Below, in pieces: positions 36,295 through 46,407 of a stretch of 64,000 bases of DNA. The notes under the pieces are model-generated. The model did no database searches and was not told the origin of the DNA. It worked only from the letters and a program-made list of their open reading frames with translations. A program made the translations under genes and the position numbers. Numbering within the stretch: position 1 is the first letter of the stretch; every line of letters begins with the position of its first letter. This DNA is from Chlorobiaceae bacterium (GTDB taxonomy: Bacteria; Bacteroidota; Chlorobiia; Chlorobiales; Chlorobiaceae), in assembly GCA_013334335.1 (NCBI GenBank), contig JAAXXR010000002.1, positions 19,126 through 83,125 of the forward strand, read 5' to 3'.

Positions 36295-37674
36295 TTACAT
36301 GACGAGTTCGAACTTCTCCTCAAGGCACGTGCGGTCCTGACGGTCCATGAGTGCGCTGAGGATCTTCTCGACCAGCCTCAGGCTGCCACTGTACCCGACG
36401 TTCGGGAAGTAGCTGTGGCCGATGCGGTCCAGGATCGGGAAGCCGAACCTGATGAACGGAATGTCTTCGTCACGGGCAATATACTTGCCGTAGGTGTTTC
36501 CGATGAGCAGGTCGACCGGCTCGTTCTTGATCCACTGGTGGAGCAGGAACATGTCGGCGTTGAGCCCGTTCTTGAAGTTCGCGTACGGAGCCCTTTCCAG
36601 GATCTCCTGCATGCGCTTGTCGAACCGCTGGCCCGGCGTGCCGCTGACGATGTGCACCGGTTTCATGTTCAGATCGAGCAGGAACTCGGTCAAGGGGATC
36701 AGATGGTCGGGGTCGCCGAACAGCGCCACCTTCTTGCCGTGGAAGTACTGCTCCATGTCGGCCATCACGTCCACGAGGCGTCCTCGTTCGGCAGTGATCT
36801 CCGCAGGGACAGCCACGCCCGCCGCCTTGCTGAGCGACATGACGAATCGGTCGGTTGCCGACAGGCCGATAGGCATGTCGAGTGTTTCGAACGGCACCTT
36901 GTGCTTCTTTTCGAGCGCGATGGCTGCCGGTTCGGCGCTGATGCAGCCGAGGGCAAGCGAACAGATGCTGTCACCCGAGCTCTGCAGTTCGCTGACCGTG
37001 ACGCCGCCTTTCGGGTAGAGCTCGTGCTTGCCGGTCTGGGGAGCGTCGAGCACGTCGGAGGTGTCAGGGAAAAGGACGATCTTCACCCCCATCTCTTTCG
37101 ACAGGCGCTTGATTTCGCGCATGTCGGAGGGCTCCATCCAGCCAGCGATGATGTTGATCTGCTCCTTCTTTTCACCGGTTGAAACAGAAAACTGCTCGGC
37201 CATTCCGGTCACCATGTTGGCGTAGCCGGTGATGTGCGAACCCACGAAGCTCGGGGTGCTCGCATAGATCACGTACTTGCCTTCAGGGATCTTGCCGTCG
37301 TCTTTTGCCTTCTTGGTGATCTGCTGCAAGTCGTCGCCGATCGTCTCTGACAGGCAGGTCGAGTGGACGGCGATGATGTCGGGATCATAGACCGTGAAGA
37401 TGGTCTCGATCGCCTGGAGCAGGTTGGCCTGGCCGCCGAATACCGAAGCGCCTTCGGTGAACGAACTGGTGGCGGCCATCACCGGCTCCTTGTAGTGGCG
37501 GGTAAGGGTGCTGCGGTGGTAGGAGCAGCATCCCTGCGAACCATGGCTGTGGGGCAGGCAGCCATGGATGCCGAGCGCGGCGTACATGGCTCCGATCGGC
37601 TGGCAGGTCTTTGCCGGATTGATCGTCAGCCCTTCGCGCGCCATGACCTCTGTTGGTGTGTGTCTTAATAACAT
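36295..37674 (-). CDS. nifK: Nitrogenase MoFe protein beta chain
   Basis: A 459-residue NifK. P-cluster cysteine regions are visible in INPAKTCQPIGAMYAALGIH, HGSQGCCSYHRS and HSTCLSETIGDD. The N-terminus is short, as in group II (anaerobe/archaeal-type) nitrogenases. It lies 21 bp downstream of nifD. Confidence 0.96.
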   Translation of the reverse strand: MLLRHTPTEVMAREGLTINPAKTCQPIGAMYAALGIHGCLPHSHGSQGCCSYHRSTLTRHYKEPVMAATSSFTEGASVFGGQANLLQAIETIFTVYDPDIIAVHSTCLSETIGDDLQQITKKAKDDGKIPEGKYVIYASTPSFVGSHITGYANMVTGMAEQFSVSTGEKKEQINIIAGWMEPSDMREIKRLSKEMGVKIVLFPDTSDVLDAPQTGKHELYPKGGVTVSELQSSGDSICSLALGCISAEPAAIALEKKHKVPFETLDMPIGLSATDRFVMSLSKAAGVAVPAEITAERGRLVDVMADMEQYFHGKKVALFGDPDHLIPLTEFLLDLNMKPVHIVSGTPGQRFDKRMQEILERAPYANFKNGLNADMFLLHQWIKNEPVDLLIGNTYGKYIARDEDIPFIRFGFPILDRIGHSYFPNVGYSGSLRLVEKILSALMDRQDRTCLEEKFELVM

Positions 37675-37695
37675 GATGCAATAGTCTCCTTATCG

Positions 37696-39324
37696 TTACT
37701 GTGTGACATAGCTGGCTTCCAGGGACCCGGCTTCCTTTTCCCAGGGGGCCTTGATGAGCTTCCATACCGGATTGTTGACCATACGGTCGATATCCTTGTA
37801 GAAGTTCACCGCACCTTCGAAGCCCGTGTAGGGGCCGCCGTAGTCGTAGCTGTGCAGCTGCTTGAGCGGCACGCCCATCTTCTGGACCACATACTTCTCC
37901 TTGATGCCGGCGCAGAAGATGTCGGGCTTGTAAAGCTCGATGAGCTTCTCGGACTCATAGTGGCTGACGTCATCGATGACGAGCGACCGCTTTTCCATCT
38001 GCTTCATCATTCCCTGATAGCCGTTGATCTCGAGTCCCTTGCTTTTCAGCTCCTCAAGTTCCGCTTCCGTTTTCCTCGGGTTGTAGAGCTCGGGGTCCGG
38101 GGTCACCTTCAGCTCCTCGATGTTCTTGCTGTCGGCATCGATCTTGATGTTCGGCAGCACTTCGCGGCCTTCGTAGTCGTCGCGGTGCGCGAATTCGTAA
38201 CCTGCAGCCACCGTCGTCATGCCAAGCTCCGAGAAGAGGTCCTGGTAGTGGTGGGCGCGTGAGCCACCGACGAAGAGCATCGCGGTTTTGCCTTCGGTCC
38301 TCGGGCGGATCTCGTCGATGATCGCCTTCACCTTCGGCATCTCCTCGGCGATCACCTCTTCGACCCTCGCCTTGAGCCCGGCATCGCCAAAGTACTCGGC
38401 GATCTTGCGCAGCGATTTGGCGCTCGATTCGGCACCGACGAAGTTGACCTTCATCCACGGGATACCGTATTTGGTCTCCATCATGTCGCCCATGTAGTTG
38501 ATCGAGCGGTGGCACAGGATGACGTTCAGGTCAGCCATGTGCGAGTTTTCGATCGCTCCGACCGTCGAGTTGCCGCTGAACGAGGCGACCAGCGTGATGC
38601 CGCATTTTTCGAAGATGCGCTCGATTTCGAATGCGTCGCCGCCGATGTTGTACTCACCCAGCAGGTTGAGCTTGAACTTGCCCTCCACGGGTGCGTTGTT
38701 GCGTCCGACCATGTGCTTGAACACGCCGTTGTTGGCGATATGGTGGCCGGCCGACTGGCTGACGCCGCGGTAGCCTTCGCAGCTGAAACCGAACACGTTG
38801 CAGTCTCCCAGTTTCTCTTTCATCTCGCGGGAAGCGGCATGCACGTCGTCGCCGATCAGGCCGACCGGACAGGTCGAAAAGATCGCGATCGATTTCGGGT
38901 GGAACAGGTCATAGGCCTCCTGAATAGCCACCTTCAGCTTTTTCTCGCCACCGAACACCACGTTTTCCTCCTGCATGTCGGTCGAGAAGCAGTAGGTGAT
39001 GTAGTTTTCATCGGTCGGGGTCTCGGGTCTGGTCTGGTTCCGCCTGGTCAGCCAGGCATAGAAACTGCACCCGATCGGCCCGTGAACGATGTTTACGATA
39101 TCGCGGGTAGGTCCGAGGACCACACCCTTGCACCCGGCGTAGGAACAGCCGCGCTGCGTGATGATGCCCGGCACCGTACGGACGTTTGCCTGCACTTCAG
39201 GGACCGTCTCCGGGTCGTTGATCACGATCGACTTTCCCCGCTTCTTGGCGACCTTGGCCGGGTATTTGTTGATCAGCTCCTCCTTGATGACAGAAGGATC
39301 TGGAAAATGAAATTTCGCCTCCAT
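37696..39324 (-). CDS. nifD: Nitrogenase MoFe protein alpha chain
   Basis: A 542-residue NifD, longer than group I proteins, as in the clostridial/Chlorobi/archaeal lineage. RGCSYAGCKGV and HGPIGCSFYAW bear P-cluster cysteines, and STCPVGLIGDDV a third. FSCEGYRGVSQSAGHHIAN surrounds the cofactor pocket, and the C-terminal LHSYDYGGPYTGFEG holds the His ligand region of FeMo-co. Preceded by nifI1 and nifI2, the arrangement typical of this lineage. Confidence 0.96.
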   Translation of the reverse strand: MEAKFHFPDPSVIKEELINKYPAKVAKKRGKSIVINDPETVPEVQANVRTVPGIITQRGCSYAGCKGVVLGPTRDIVNIVHGPIGCSFYAWLTRRNQTRPETPTDENYITYCFSTDMQEENVVFGGEKKLKVAIQEAYDLFHPKSIAIFSTCPVGLIGDDVHAASREMKEKLGDCNVFGFSCEGYRGVSQSAGHHIANNGVFKHMVGRNNAPVEGKFKLNLLGEYNIGGDAFEIERIFEKCGITLVASFSGNSTVGAIENSHMADLNVILCHRSINYMGDMMETKYGIPWMKVNFVGAESSAKSLRKIAEYFGDAGLKARVEEVIAEEMPKVKAIIDEIRPRTEGKTAMLFVGGSRAHHYQDLFSELGMTTVAAGYEFAHRDDYEGREVLPNIKIDADSKNIEELKVTPDPELYNPRKTEAELEELKSKGLEINGYQGMMKQMEKRSLVIDDVSHYESEKLIELYKPDIFCAGIKEKYVVQKMGVPLKQLHSYDYGGPYTGFEGAVNFYKDIDRMVNNPVWKLIKAPWEKEAGSLEASYVTQ

Positions 39325-39359
39325 TGTAGTGTTCTCCGTTTACACCTTGATTGTTATCC

Positions 39360-39737
39360 TCAGTTCAGCGCCTCGTCGCCCTCTTCGCCGGTCCTGACCC
39401 TGATGGTGTCGAGGATCGGTGTCACAAAAATCTTGCCGTCTCCAGGTTTGCCGGTCTGGTTGGTCCTGATGATCGTGTCGATGGCCATCTGGCACTGATC
39501 GTCCGGGACGACCACGGTCAGAATCCGCTTGGCCACGAGCCTCGGGGCGTTGCCGAGCTGTGCGATGGCTTCGGGATGCCCCTCTTCGGCACCATGCAGG
39601 ATGTCGAAGTGAACCTGGCCCTTGCCGCGTCCCATCACCCTGCCGGTTGCCGTGAAGGCGGGTATACCAGCGTCGATCAGCGCCTTCTTGGTCTCGTTCA
39701 CCTTGTTGATCCGTATGACTGAAATAATCTCTTTCAT
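39360..39737 (-). CDS. nifI2: NifI2, PII-family nitrogenase regulator
   Basis: A 125-residue GlnB/PII-type protein. The PII fold is shown by ISVIRINKVNETKKALIDAG and the C-terminal GDGKIFVTPILDTIRVRTGE; the T-loop region carries an insert (DILHGAEEGHPEAIAQLG) typical of NifI2. With NifI1 it binds and inhibits the MoFe protein upon ammonium addition; 2-oxoglutarate relieves this. Located between nifI1 and nifD, overlapping nifI1 by one base. Confidence 0.93.
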   Translation of the reverse strand: MKEIISVIRINKVNETKKALIDAGIPAFTATGRVMGRGKGQVHFDILHGAEEGHPEAIAQLGNAPRLVAKRILTVVVPDDQCQMAIDTIIRTNQTGKPGDGKIFVTPILDTIRVRTGEEGDEALN

Positions 39738-40087
39738 CAGGCCTCCTTTGCTGCCAGCAGCGCTTCGCTTTCTTTGGTTCCGGAGCTGATGGTGTAGACC
39801 TCCTCGACTGCCGAAACGAAGATCTTGCCGTCGCCGAACTTGCCTTCACCAGTCTTCGCGTTGTCCAGAATGGCGCGGATCACGAAGTCCTTGTCGGTAT
39901 CGGGAACCACGACGAAGAGCATCTCTTTCGGAAGTTCGTCGTAGACCACGTCACCCACGCGCAGGCCGCGCTGCTTGCCGCGACCGACGACCGAAATCTT
40001 GGTGACGGCCGGGTATCCGGCATCGAGCAGCCCCTGCATGACTTCGTGGGCCTTCTCCGGCCTGACGATTGTTCTGATCATTAACAT
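39737..40087 (-). CDS. nifI1: NifI1, PII-family nitrogenase regulator
   Basis: A 116-residue PII-like protein (IRTIVRPEKAHEVMQGLLDAG, GRGKQRGLRVGDVVYDELPK, GDGKIFVSAVEEVYTISSG). The T-loop lacks the uridylylated-tyrosine context of GlnB (KGVxxxY motif replaced), as is usual for NifI1. It forms the hetero-oligomeric nitrogenase switch with NifI2. It lies 20 bp downstream of nifH. Confidence 0.93.
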   Translation of the reverse strand: MLMIRTIVRPEKAHEVMQGLLDAGYPAVTKISVVGRGKQRGLRVGDVVYDELPKEMLFVVVPDTDKDFVIRAILDNAKTGEGKFGDGKIFVSAVEEVYTISSGTKESEALLAAKEA

Positions 40088-40107
40088 GTGTGAGTTCTCC
40101 GTTGTTT

Positions 40108-40977
<870 letters not shown>

Positions 40978-41020
40978 TCAGGTTGTTGTAATGGAGTTCC
41001 TGAATAATTAAGCATAGTTA

Positions 41021-41036
41021 TGCAAATGTCATGCCA
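41021..41036 (-). promoter_or_regulatory. Sigma-54 (-24/-12) promoter of the nif operon
   Basis: On the minus strand TGGCATGACATTTGCA matches the RpoN consensus TGGCAYGRNNNTTGCW at every defined position. The predicted start is about 41010, giving a leader of about 78 nt before the nifH ATG. A NifA-like activator is encoded in this window (46408-48036). Confidence 0.88.
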
Positions 41037-41187
41037 GAGTCAGGGCGGATGCCGCGATTATATTCCAGGAGGGGCAGGGGATCTTATAAGTATTTATTTT
41101 ATAAACACTTCGATCTTGCCAGAGCTCCGGGTCGGCCGGCGTGATGGCGATGGATTGGCGGTTGGGCGGGTAGTTGTGGCGATTTTA

Positions 41188-41233
41188 TGCTACAGGAATG
41201 TAGGAATGGTCCCGATTCTACATTCCTGTAGCA
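41188..41233. promoter_or_regulatory. Double palindrome upstream of nifH, candidate activator site
   Basis: A 16-bp perfect inverted repeat with a 14-nt loop. Each arm contains its own dyad, CTACAGGAATGTAG and CTACATTCCTGTAG (CTACA-N4-TGTAG twice, centres 28 bp apart). The sites are about 190 and 215 bp upstream of the predicted nif transcription start, a normal distance for enhancer sites. They do not fit the classical NifA TGT-N10-ACA spacing. The other 480 bp of this gap hold no gene. Confidence 0.55.
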
Positions 41234-41413
41234 CATCCTCAGGGGGCCTGTCCTGTCTGCTGCTTTATTATTACTGCAGTGTGCCGGACGATCGGCTGGA
41301 GGCGACGACCAATTGCAACCGCCGGCGGTGTGTCGATGGACTCATGCCGGTATCCGGAGCAATAAAAGCTACCTATATGTAGAATATTGGGGGTCGGAGA
41401 TTATCTGGCAGAG

Positions 41414-42598
41414 TTATTTCAGCCGTTTCGGACTGCCTGGTGCGTCAGGGGGTTCAATCCTCAGCAACCTGCCGTTGTCATGGTCGGTCAGCAGGTAAAG
41501 AAAGCCGTCAGGGCCCTGACGTACATCCCGGATGCGTTCATGCAGGTCCCGCAGGAACTCCTGCTGTCCGGTCACCTTGTTGCCGTTGAGTATCAGGCGC
41601 CTGAGGTGCATTTGGACCAGGGAGCCGATGAAGAGATTCCCTTTCCATTCCGGATAACGGTCGCCGGTGTAGAAGGCCATGCCGGATGGGGCGATGCAGG
41701 GGCTCCAATGCAGGATTGGTGCGGTTATGCCAGGTGCTTCGGTTTTGTCCGAAATGACACTTCCTGAATAGTCGATGCCGTAGGTGACGATGGGCCAGCC
41801 GTAGTTAGCCCCCTTTTTCAGGATGTTCAGTTCATCGCCTCCCAGGGGCCCATGTTCGTGAAACCATATTTCTCCCGAGACGGGGTGTATGGCAATGCCC
41901 TGGACGTTGCGGTTCCCGTAGGTGAAGATTTCCGGGCGGGCACCAGGCTTGTGCCTGAATGGATTGTCTTCAGGAACCGTCCCGTCGGGATTGATTCGAA
42001 TGATGCTTCCGAGATGATTCTGCAGGTTCTGGGCCTGGTGCATCTCGGTCTTTTCTCCGAGAGTAATGAGGAGCTTGCCGTCGGGAGCGATCAGGAGGCG
42101 TGAACCGAAATGCTTGTTGACCGGCGTTTTCGGCTGTGCCCTGAATATGATCCGCAACTCGGAGAGCCTCGTGCCGGTCAGCTTCGCACGGGCCACTTCC
42201 GTTCCGGTGCCTCCCGGTCCCTGGGCTGTATAGGAAAAGAAGATCGTTCTGTTTGAACGGAATGACGGATCGGTAATGACATCGAGGAGTCCCCCCTGTT
42301 CTTCTGCCACGATGGGGGGCAGGCCAGTGATCTTTTCCCGATTCCTTCCGTCGCCGCTGATCTTGAGGAGACGGCCGCTTCGCTCGGTCACCAGGAAGGA
42401 GCCGTCGGGAAGGAAGGCGATCGCCCAGGGGTGGTCAAGGTTTGCTGCAATGGTCACGGTGCCGTATCGCCTGCCTTCAGCATAAATGGGAGGCGGCGGC
42501 GGAGCCGGATGTATCTCACAGGCAGTTATGGTAAGGGGGAGCAGCAAAAGGAAGCGAAGGATCGTCCTGTGCTTCGACTGAACTGCAGTTGTTTTCAT
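41414..42598 (-). CDS. Lipoprotein PQQ-dependent (aldose/sorbosone-type) sugar dehydrogenase
   Basis: A 394-residue protein with a lipoprotein signal peptide ending LPLTITAC, so it is membrane-anchored in the periplasm. The six-bladed GSDH/soluble-glucose-dehydrogenase fold is shown by LDHPWAIAFLPDGSFLVTER, GLLDVITDP, NRNVQGIAIHP and GANYGWPIVTYG. Relatives oxidise aldoses with PQQ. No pqq genes are nearby, so the cofactor source is unclear. It is monocistronic, downstream of the nif promoter region on the same strand. Confidence 0.85.
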   Translation of the reverse strand: MKTTAVQSKHRTILRFLLLLPLTITACEIHPAPPPPPIYAEGRRYGTVTIAANLDHPWAIAFLPDGSFLVTERSGRLLKISGDGRNREKITGLPPIVAEEQGGLLDVITDPSFRSNRTIFFSYTAQGPGGTGTEVARAKLTGTRLSELRIIFRAQPKTPVNKHFGSRLLIAPDGKLLITLGEKTEMHQAQNLQNHLGSIIRINPDGTVPEDNPFRHKPGARPEIFTYGNRNVQGIAIHPVSGEIWFHEHGPLGGDELNILKKGANYGWPIVTYGIDYSGSVISDKTEAPGITAPILHWSPCIAPSGMAFYTGDRYPEWKGNLFIGSLVQMHLRRLILNGNKVTGQQEFLRDLHERIRDVRQGPDGFLYLLTDHDNGRLLRIEPPDAPGSPKRLK

Positions 42599-42804
42599 TG
42601 CGGCAGTGATTGAGTGTCTTCATCGTGTCTGGATCCGGATGGCCGCCGTGCTCAACGCGTACCTGATGACGGCTGCCTCAGGCTCTGAAGGAACATTTAG
42701 GAGATGCTTTTTCTTTAATATGATGATCGAACGGAACAGGGGCGCGGAATCCGAGGTCTGTGACCTGAATCCGCCAGCGCATCAATAATCGAAGATACGA
42801 AATC

Positions 42805-43764
42805 ATGCAGACCCGACAATTGGGCAACACGTCCATGCAGGTAACGGCGATCGGTCTCGGTACCTGGGCGATCGGCGGCGCCGGATGGGCTTACGGATGG
42901 GGAGCCCAGGACGACAGTGAGTCGATAACGGCCATCCGGCGTGCCGTTGAGCTGGGTGTCAACTGGATCGACACGGCGGCCGTGTACGGCCTTGGGCATG
43001 CCGAGGAGCTTGTCGGCAGGGCGCTGGTCGGCATCGGCCAGCGGCCATATATTTTCACCAAATGCGGGCTGGTCTGGGGCCGCGAACGGAAGATCGGGAA
43101 CAGCCTGACAGCCGCCTCGGTCAGGCGGGAGTGCCAGGAGAGCCTGAAGCGGCTCGGTGTCGACACCATCGACCTGTACCAGATCCACTGGCCGAATCCC
43201 GAAGAGGAGATCGAAGAGGGGTGGTCGGAAATGGCCAGGCTGAAAGAGGATGGGCTGGTCAGGCATATCGGTGTGTCGAACTTTACGTCAGCACAGATGA
43301 AGCGTGCTGCGGCCATTGCGCCGGTAGAGACGCTCCAGCCGCCCTATTCGATGCTTCGCCGTGCAATTGAGGTGGAGCTCCTGCCCTGGTGCCGGGATGA
43401 GGGGATCGGCGTGATCGTCTACTCCCCGATGCTTTCGGGGATGCTGACTGGCACGATGACCAAAGAGCGCGCTGAAAACCTGCCCGCAGACGACTGGAGA
43501 AGGAACAACATGGAGTTTCAGGAGCCGCGCCTGTCACGCAACCTCAGGCTGGTCGAGCTGTTGCGCGACATCGGCAAGCGCCACGGGCGATCTCCGGGAG
43601 AAGTGGCCATCGCCTGGACGCTCAGGGACCCCGTCGTGTCAGGAGCGATCGTCGGCGGACGGAACGCCGCGCAGGTCGAGGGGGTTGTCGGAGCGGCCGA
43701 TTTCAGGCTCGACGCCGTCGAAATCGGAGAGATCACGGCCTTCATCTCCGGCATGTCCTCCTGA
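42805..43764 (+). CDS. Aldo/keto reductase
   Basis: A 319-residue TIM-barrel NADPH-dependent oxidoreductase. The catalytic tetrad is recognisable: Asp and Tyr in NWIDTAAVYGLGHAEELVG, Lys in IFTKCG, and His in LYQIHWPNPE. The C-terminal VSGAIVGGRNAAQVEG binds NADP. It resembles the general-stress Gsp69/YhdN subgroup. Substrate is unknown. A small protein gene follows after 30 bp. Confidence 0.9.
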   Translation: MQTRQLGNTSMQVTAIGLGTWAIGGAGWAYGWGAQDDSESITAIRRAVELGVNWIDTAAVYGLGHAEELVGRALVGIGQRPYIFTKCGLVWGRERKIGNSLTAASVRRECQESLKRLGVDTIDLYQIHWPNPEEEIEEGWSEMARLKEDGLVRHIGVSNFTSAQMKRAAAIAPVETLQPPYSMLRRAIEVELLPWCRDEGIGVIVYSPMLSGMLTGTMTKERAENLPADDWRRNNMEFQEPRLSRNLRLVELLRDIGKRHGRSPGEVAIAWTLRDPVVSGAIVGGRNAAQVEGVVGAADFRLDAVEIGEITAFISGMSS

Positions 43765-43794
43765 ATTATCAGTCAAGCATCAACAGTTGCGTAT

Positions 43795-44085
43795 ATGGGA
43801 AACGGTCTGAGCAATCAACTTCCGGTCGGTGCGGAGCTGCGGGGCTCGGCTGCCGGTAAACGAGGTATACGCCGAATCGGGTCATCGCCGGAAAGAAGCT
43901 TTCCGGTGCTCTCGGCAGGAGCCATGGCGTTTGGTGCTTTTGCCGTTGGAGCCCTTTCGATAGGGGTTTTCGCCATTGGACGGTTGCTGGTCCGTCGGGC
44001 CTGGATTGACCAGAAGGAGATCGGGGTGCTCAGCGTTGGCAAGAATCAGCTTGCCGGCCAGGCAAGCGTCACCGGCTCTCCGTAG
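43795..44085 (+). CDS. Small glycine-repeat membrane-like protein, unknown
   Basis: A 96-residue protein. The middle is a regular 5-residue repeat (GAMAFGAFAVGALSIGVFAIG) of the [AG]-[xx]-[FL]-[AS]-[VIF]-G kind, followed by RLLVRRAWIDQKEIGVLSVG. Such repeats occur in small bacterial proteins predicted to form beta-helix or membrane-associated structures. It follows an aldo/keto reductase on the same strand. No function is known to me; coding is supported by the repeat and the operon-like spacing. Confidence 0.6.
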   Translation: MGNGLSNQLPVGAELRGSAAGKRGIRRIGSSPERSFPVLSAGAMAFGAFAVGALSIGVFAIGRLLVRRAWIDQKEIGVLSVGKNQLAGQASVTGSP

Positions 44086-44097
44086 ACGGCGCGCCGA

Positions 44098-46149
44098 TCA
44101 ACCGGTGGGCGTGACTGGCGCCCAGCGTTGCACCAGTTCGGCTATCGTCCTGAGGGTGATGGGCTTTGACGTGTAGTCGTTCATGCCGGCGGCGAGGCAG
44201 CGTTGACGGTCCTCTTCCATGGCGTTTGCCGTCATGGCGATGATGGGGACCTCCGGGTTGACCAGCATCTCTGGATATTTTCTGATGTTTCTCGTCGCTT
44301 CCAGACCGTCCATGACCGGCATCTGCAGGTCCATGAAGACCATCTCATACGCGTTTGTCTTCAGCCGTTCGATTGCGACAGCGCCGTTTCCGGCAATATC
44401 GACCAGGAACCCGAGCTTCCTGATCATGGCGGAAGCCACGCTTTGGCTGGTCAGATTGTCCTCGACGAGCAGAATCCTGACTGCTGGCAGGCAGCAGGAC
44501 GGTCCGGCCGGCTCCTGGATGCTCTCCTGAGGAGTGTCAGGCTGCACGTCTGGCGCGATGGCTCCCTCAGCGGGTGAGCCTTCAAGGAGTTGGACGCTTG
44601 CCGGGCCGTCACGTTTCGCTGTGGCCAGATCGATGGTGAAAAAGAATTCAGAACCGGCGTTCTCCCTGCTCCTCAGTTCTATCCTCCCACCCATGAACCG
44701 GACCAGCTTCGAGGCGATGGCCAGTCCGAGGCCGGTTCCGCTGGTCTGCCGGACTTCGGTGGAATCGATGCGGGTGAAGCGCTGGAACACCTGCTCCTGC
44801 ATCTCATCAGGAATGCCGATGCCGGTGTCGCGGACCCCGATCCTGACTCTCGCGGTTTCGGGGGTCACGGAGATCGCCGAAGCCGTGACCGATATTACGC
44901 CCGAATCGGTGAACTTTACCGCGTTCTGCAAGAGATTGATCAATATCTGGCGAAGGTAGACCGGATAGCCTTCGAACAGCTCCGGCAGTTCCGGCGCAAC
45001 CGTGCTGATCAGCTCCAGCCCTTTTTTTGCTGTGCTGGTGATCATCATGGCCTGCAGTTCACGGATGAGGCTCCGCAGATCGAATACGGTCGGTTTTTCG
45101 TCCAGATGTCCCGATTCTATCCTGCTGAAGTCGAGAATGTCGTTGATGAGCTGCATCAGCAGTTTGGCGCTGTTGTGCGCTGTTTCAGCGAAAAACCTCG
45201 CCTCCCTGTCCAGATTCGACGCCAGCAGCAGTTCGCACATGCCAATCACGGCGTTCAGCGGGGTTCTGATCTCGTGCGACATGTTCGCCACGAACTCGGA
45301 TTTGGCCCTGTTTGCAGCTTCAGCCTGATTTCGCGCGGCTTTCAGCTCCAGAACCACCGTCTTGAGTTCCCGTTCCTTCTCCTCAACCAGACGTTTTTCA
45401 TTACCCAGTTTTTCGTTGAGTTGCCGAGCCTGTTCGAGGGCCTGTTCGATATGCTCTTTATGCATTTTTTCCTTCTGGAGCAGCTCTCGCAGGTCAGCGT
45501 TGAGTACGGCGATGATCTTGTACAGTTCGTCGATGGGTCGGTTCCCTATTGCGGGAAGCATGACGGGCATCGGCGTATCCTGTTCATAGATGAGCTTGCC
45601 GCATCGCGCCGCGAACTCCTCGACCTCCCGGATCGAAAGGTCCATGCTTCCCGAAGCATAGGTCTCGGAGGGGAGTTTACGGGTGTTGTTCAGGGCATCG
45701 AACGCCTTGTCGATGGTGTCGATAAAATAGAAGCGTTGCTTCACATACAGGGCGAACAGCCGGAGCGTGGTCTTCAGGAGGGGAGACGCTCCGCAGACGT
45801 ACGTGGTTTCCGGCCAGGAGTTGTGGCTTTTGTTCAGTCGGTTGAGCGCGTTGGCGTACTGGATCCTGGTCTGTACCGGAGGCTGGATGACTTTGGTGTA
45901 GTCTGCGATCCTGATGTAGCGACAGTCGGTGAACTGTCCATCGGAGAAAATCGCCGTGAGCGTTCTGATGACCTGTTCCATATCTTCAGGGCTCGCCAGG
46001 CCTCCCATGGAGGTATAGAACAGTTTGCCTGGAATGACGCCGCTGGAGTAGTGGAATCCGGTTTCAGGATTGTCGACGCACCATTCAGGGCGGAATTCAA
46101 TCTGACTGAAATGATATGGCTCGAGAGCGCTCCTTGTCCAGAGATTCAT
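44098..46149 (-). CDS. Hybrid sensor histidine kinase/response regulator
   Basis: A 683-residue protein. Residues about 1-200 form an unrecognised N-terminal sensor without transmembrane segments ([34 protein letters not shown]). A coiled coil follows (about 215-285, [20 protein letters not shown]). Then a HisKA domain with the phospho-His in [16 protein letters not shown], an HATPase_c domain ([26 protein letters not shown]), and a C-terminal receiver with the Asp in [13 protein letters not shown]. It is probably cytoplasmic. No HPt or output partner is adjacent. Its signal is unknown. Confidence 0.9.
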   Translation of the reverse strand: MNLWTRSALEPYHFSQIEFRPEWCVDNPETGFHYSSGVIPGKLFYTSMGGLASPEDMEQVIRTLTAIFSDGQFTDCRYIRIADYTKVIQPPVQTRIQYANALNRLNKSHNSWPETTYVCGASPLLKTTLRLFALYVKQRFYFIDTIDKAFDALNNTRKLPSETYASGSMDLSIREVEEFAARCGKLIYEQDTPMPVMLPAIGNRPIDELYKIIAVLNADLRELLQKEKMHKEHIEQALEQARQLNEKLGNEKRLVEEKERELKTVVLELKAARNQAEAANRAKSEFVANMSHEIRTPLNAVIGMCELLLASNLDREARFFAETAHNSAKLLMQLINDILDFSRIESGHLDEKPTVFDLRSLIRELQAMMITSTAKKGLELISTVAPELPELFEGYPVYLRQILINLLQNAVKFTDSGVISVTASAISVTPETARVRIGVRDTGIGIPDEMQEQVFQRFTRIDSTEVRQTSGTGLGLAIASKLVRFMGGRIELRSRENAGSEFFFTIDLATAKRDGPASVQLLEGSPAEGAIAPDVQPDTPQESIQEPAGPSCCLPAVRILLVEDNLTSQSVASAMIRKLGFLVDIAGNGAVAIERLKTNAYEMVFMDLQMPVMDGLEATRNIRKYPEMLVNPEVPIIAMTANAMEEDRQRCLAAGMNDYTSKPITLRTIAELVQRWAPVTPTG

Positions 46150-46407
46150 AATGATCCGGGGTTATCTGGCATAACGAGTCGACGAACGATCCTGGCCCGG
46201 TTGGGACGGGGATAGGCATACTTCGAAAGGGGGCTGTAGTGGTCATGCCCGTTTCAAACAATAAGGTAACAAAATTGATGGTTCATACACAACGTTTCTA
46301 TATACATGCCGGGTATTCACGATGAACTTCGCGGCACGTTTTGAACGGCGTGATTCACTTCCGGGGCGATGAGCGCATACCGGCAGGATAGGGGTGGCAC
46401 AGACCGG

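Noticed and set aside
41040-41240. Classical NifA enhancer TGT-N10-ACA
   Set aside because: No pair with the correct 10-bp spacing was found; TGT and ACA in the double dyad are 18 bp apart.
44590-46215. 541-residue plus-strand ORF
   Set aside because: Antisense of the hybrid histidine kinase.
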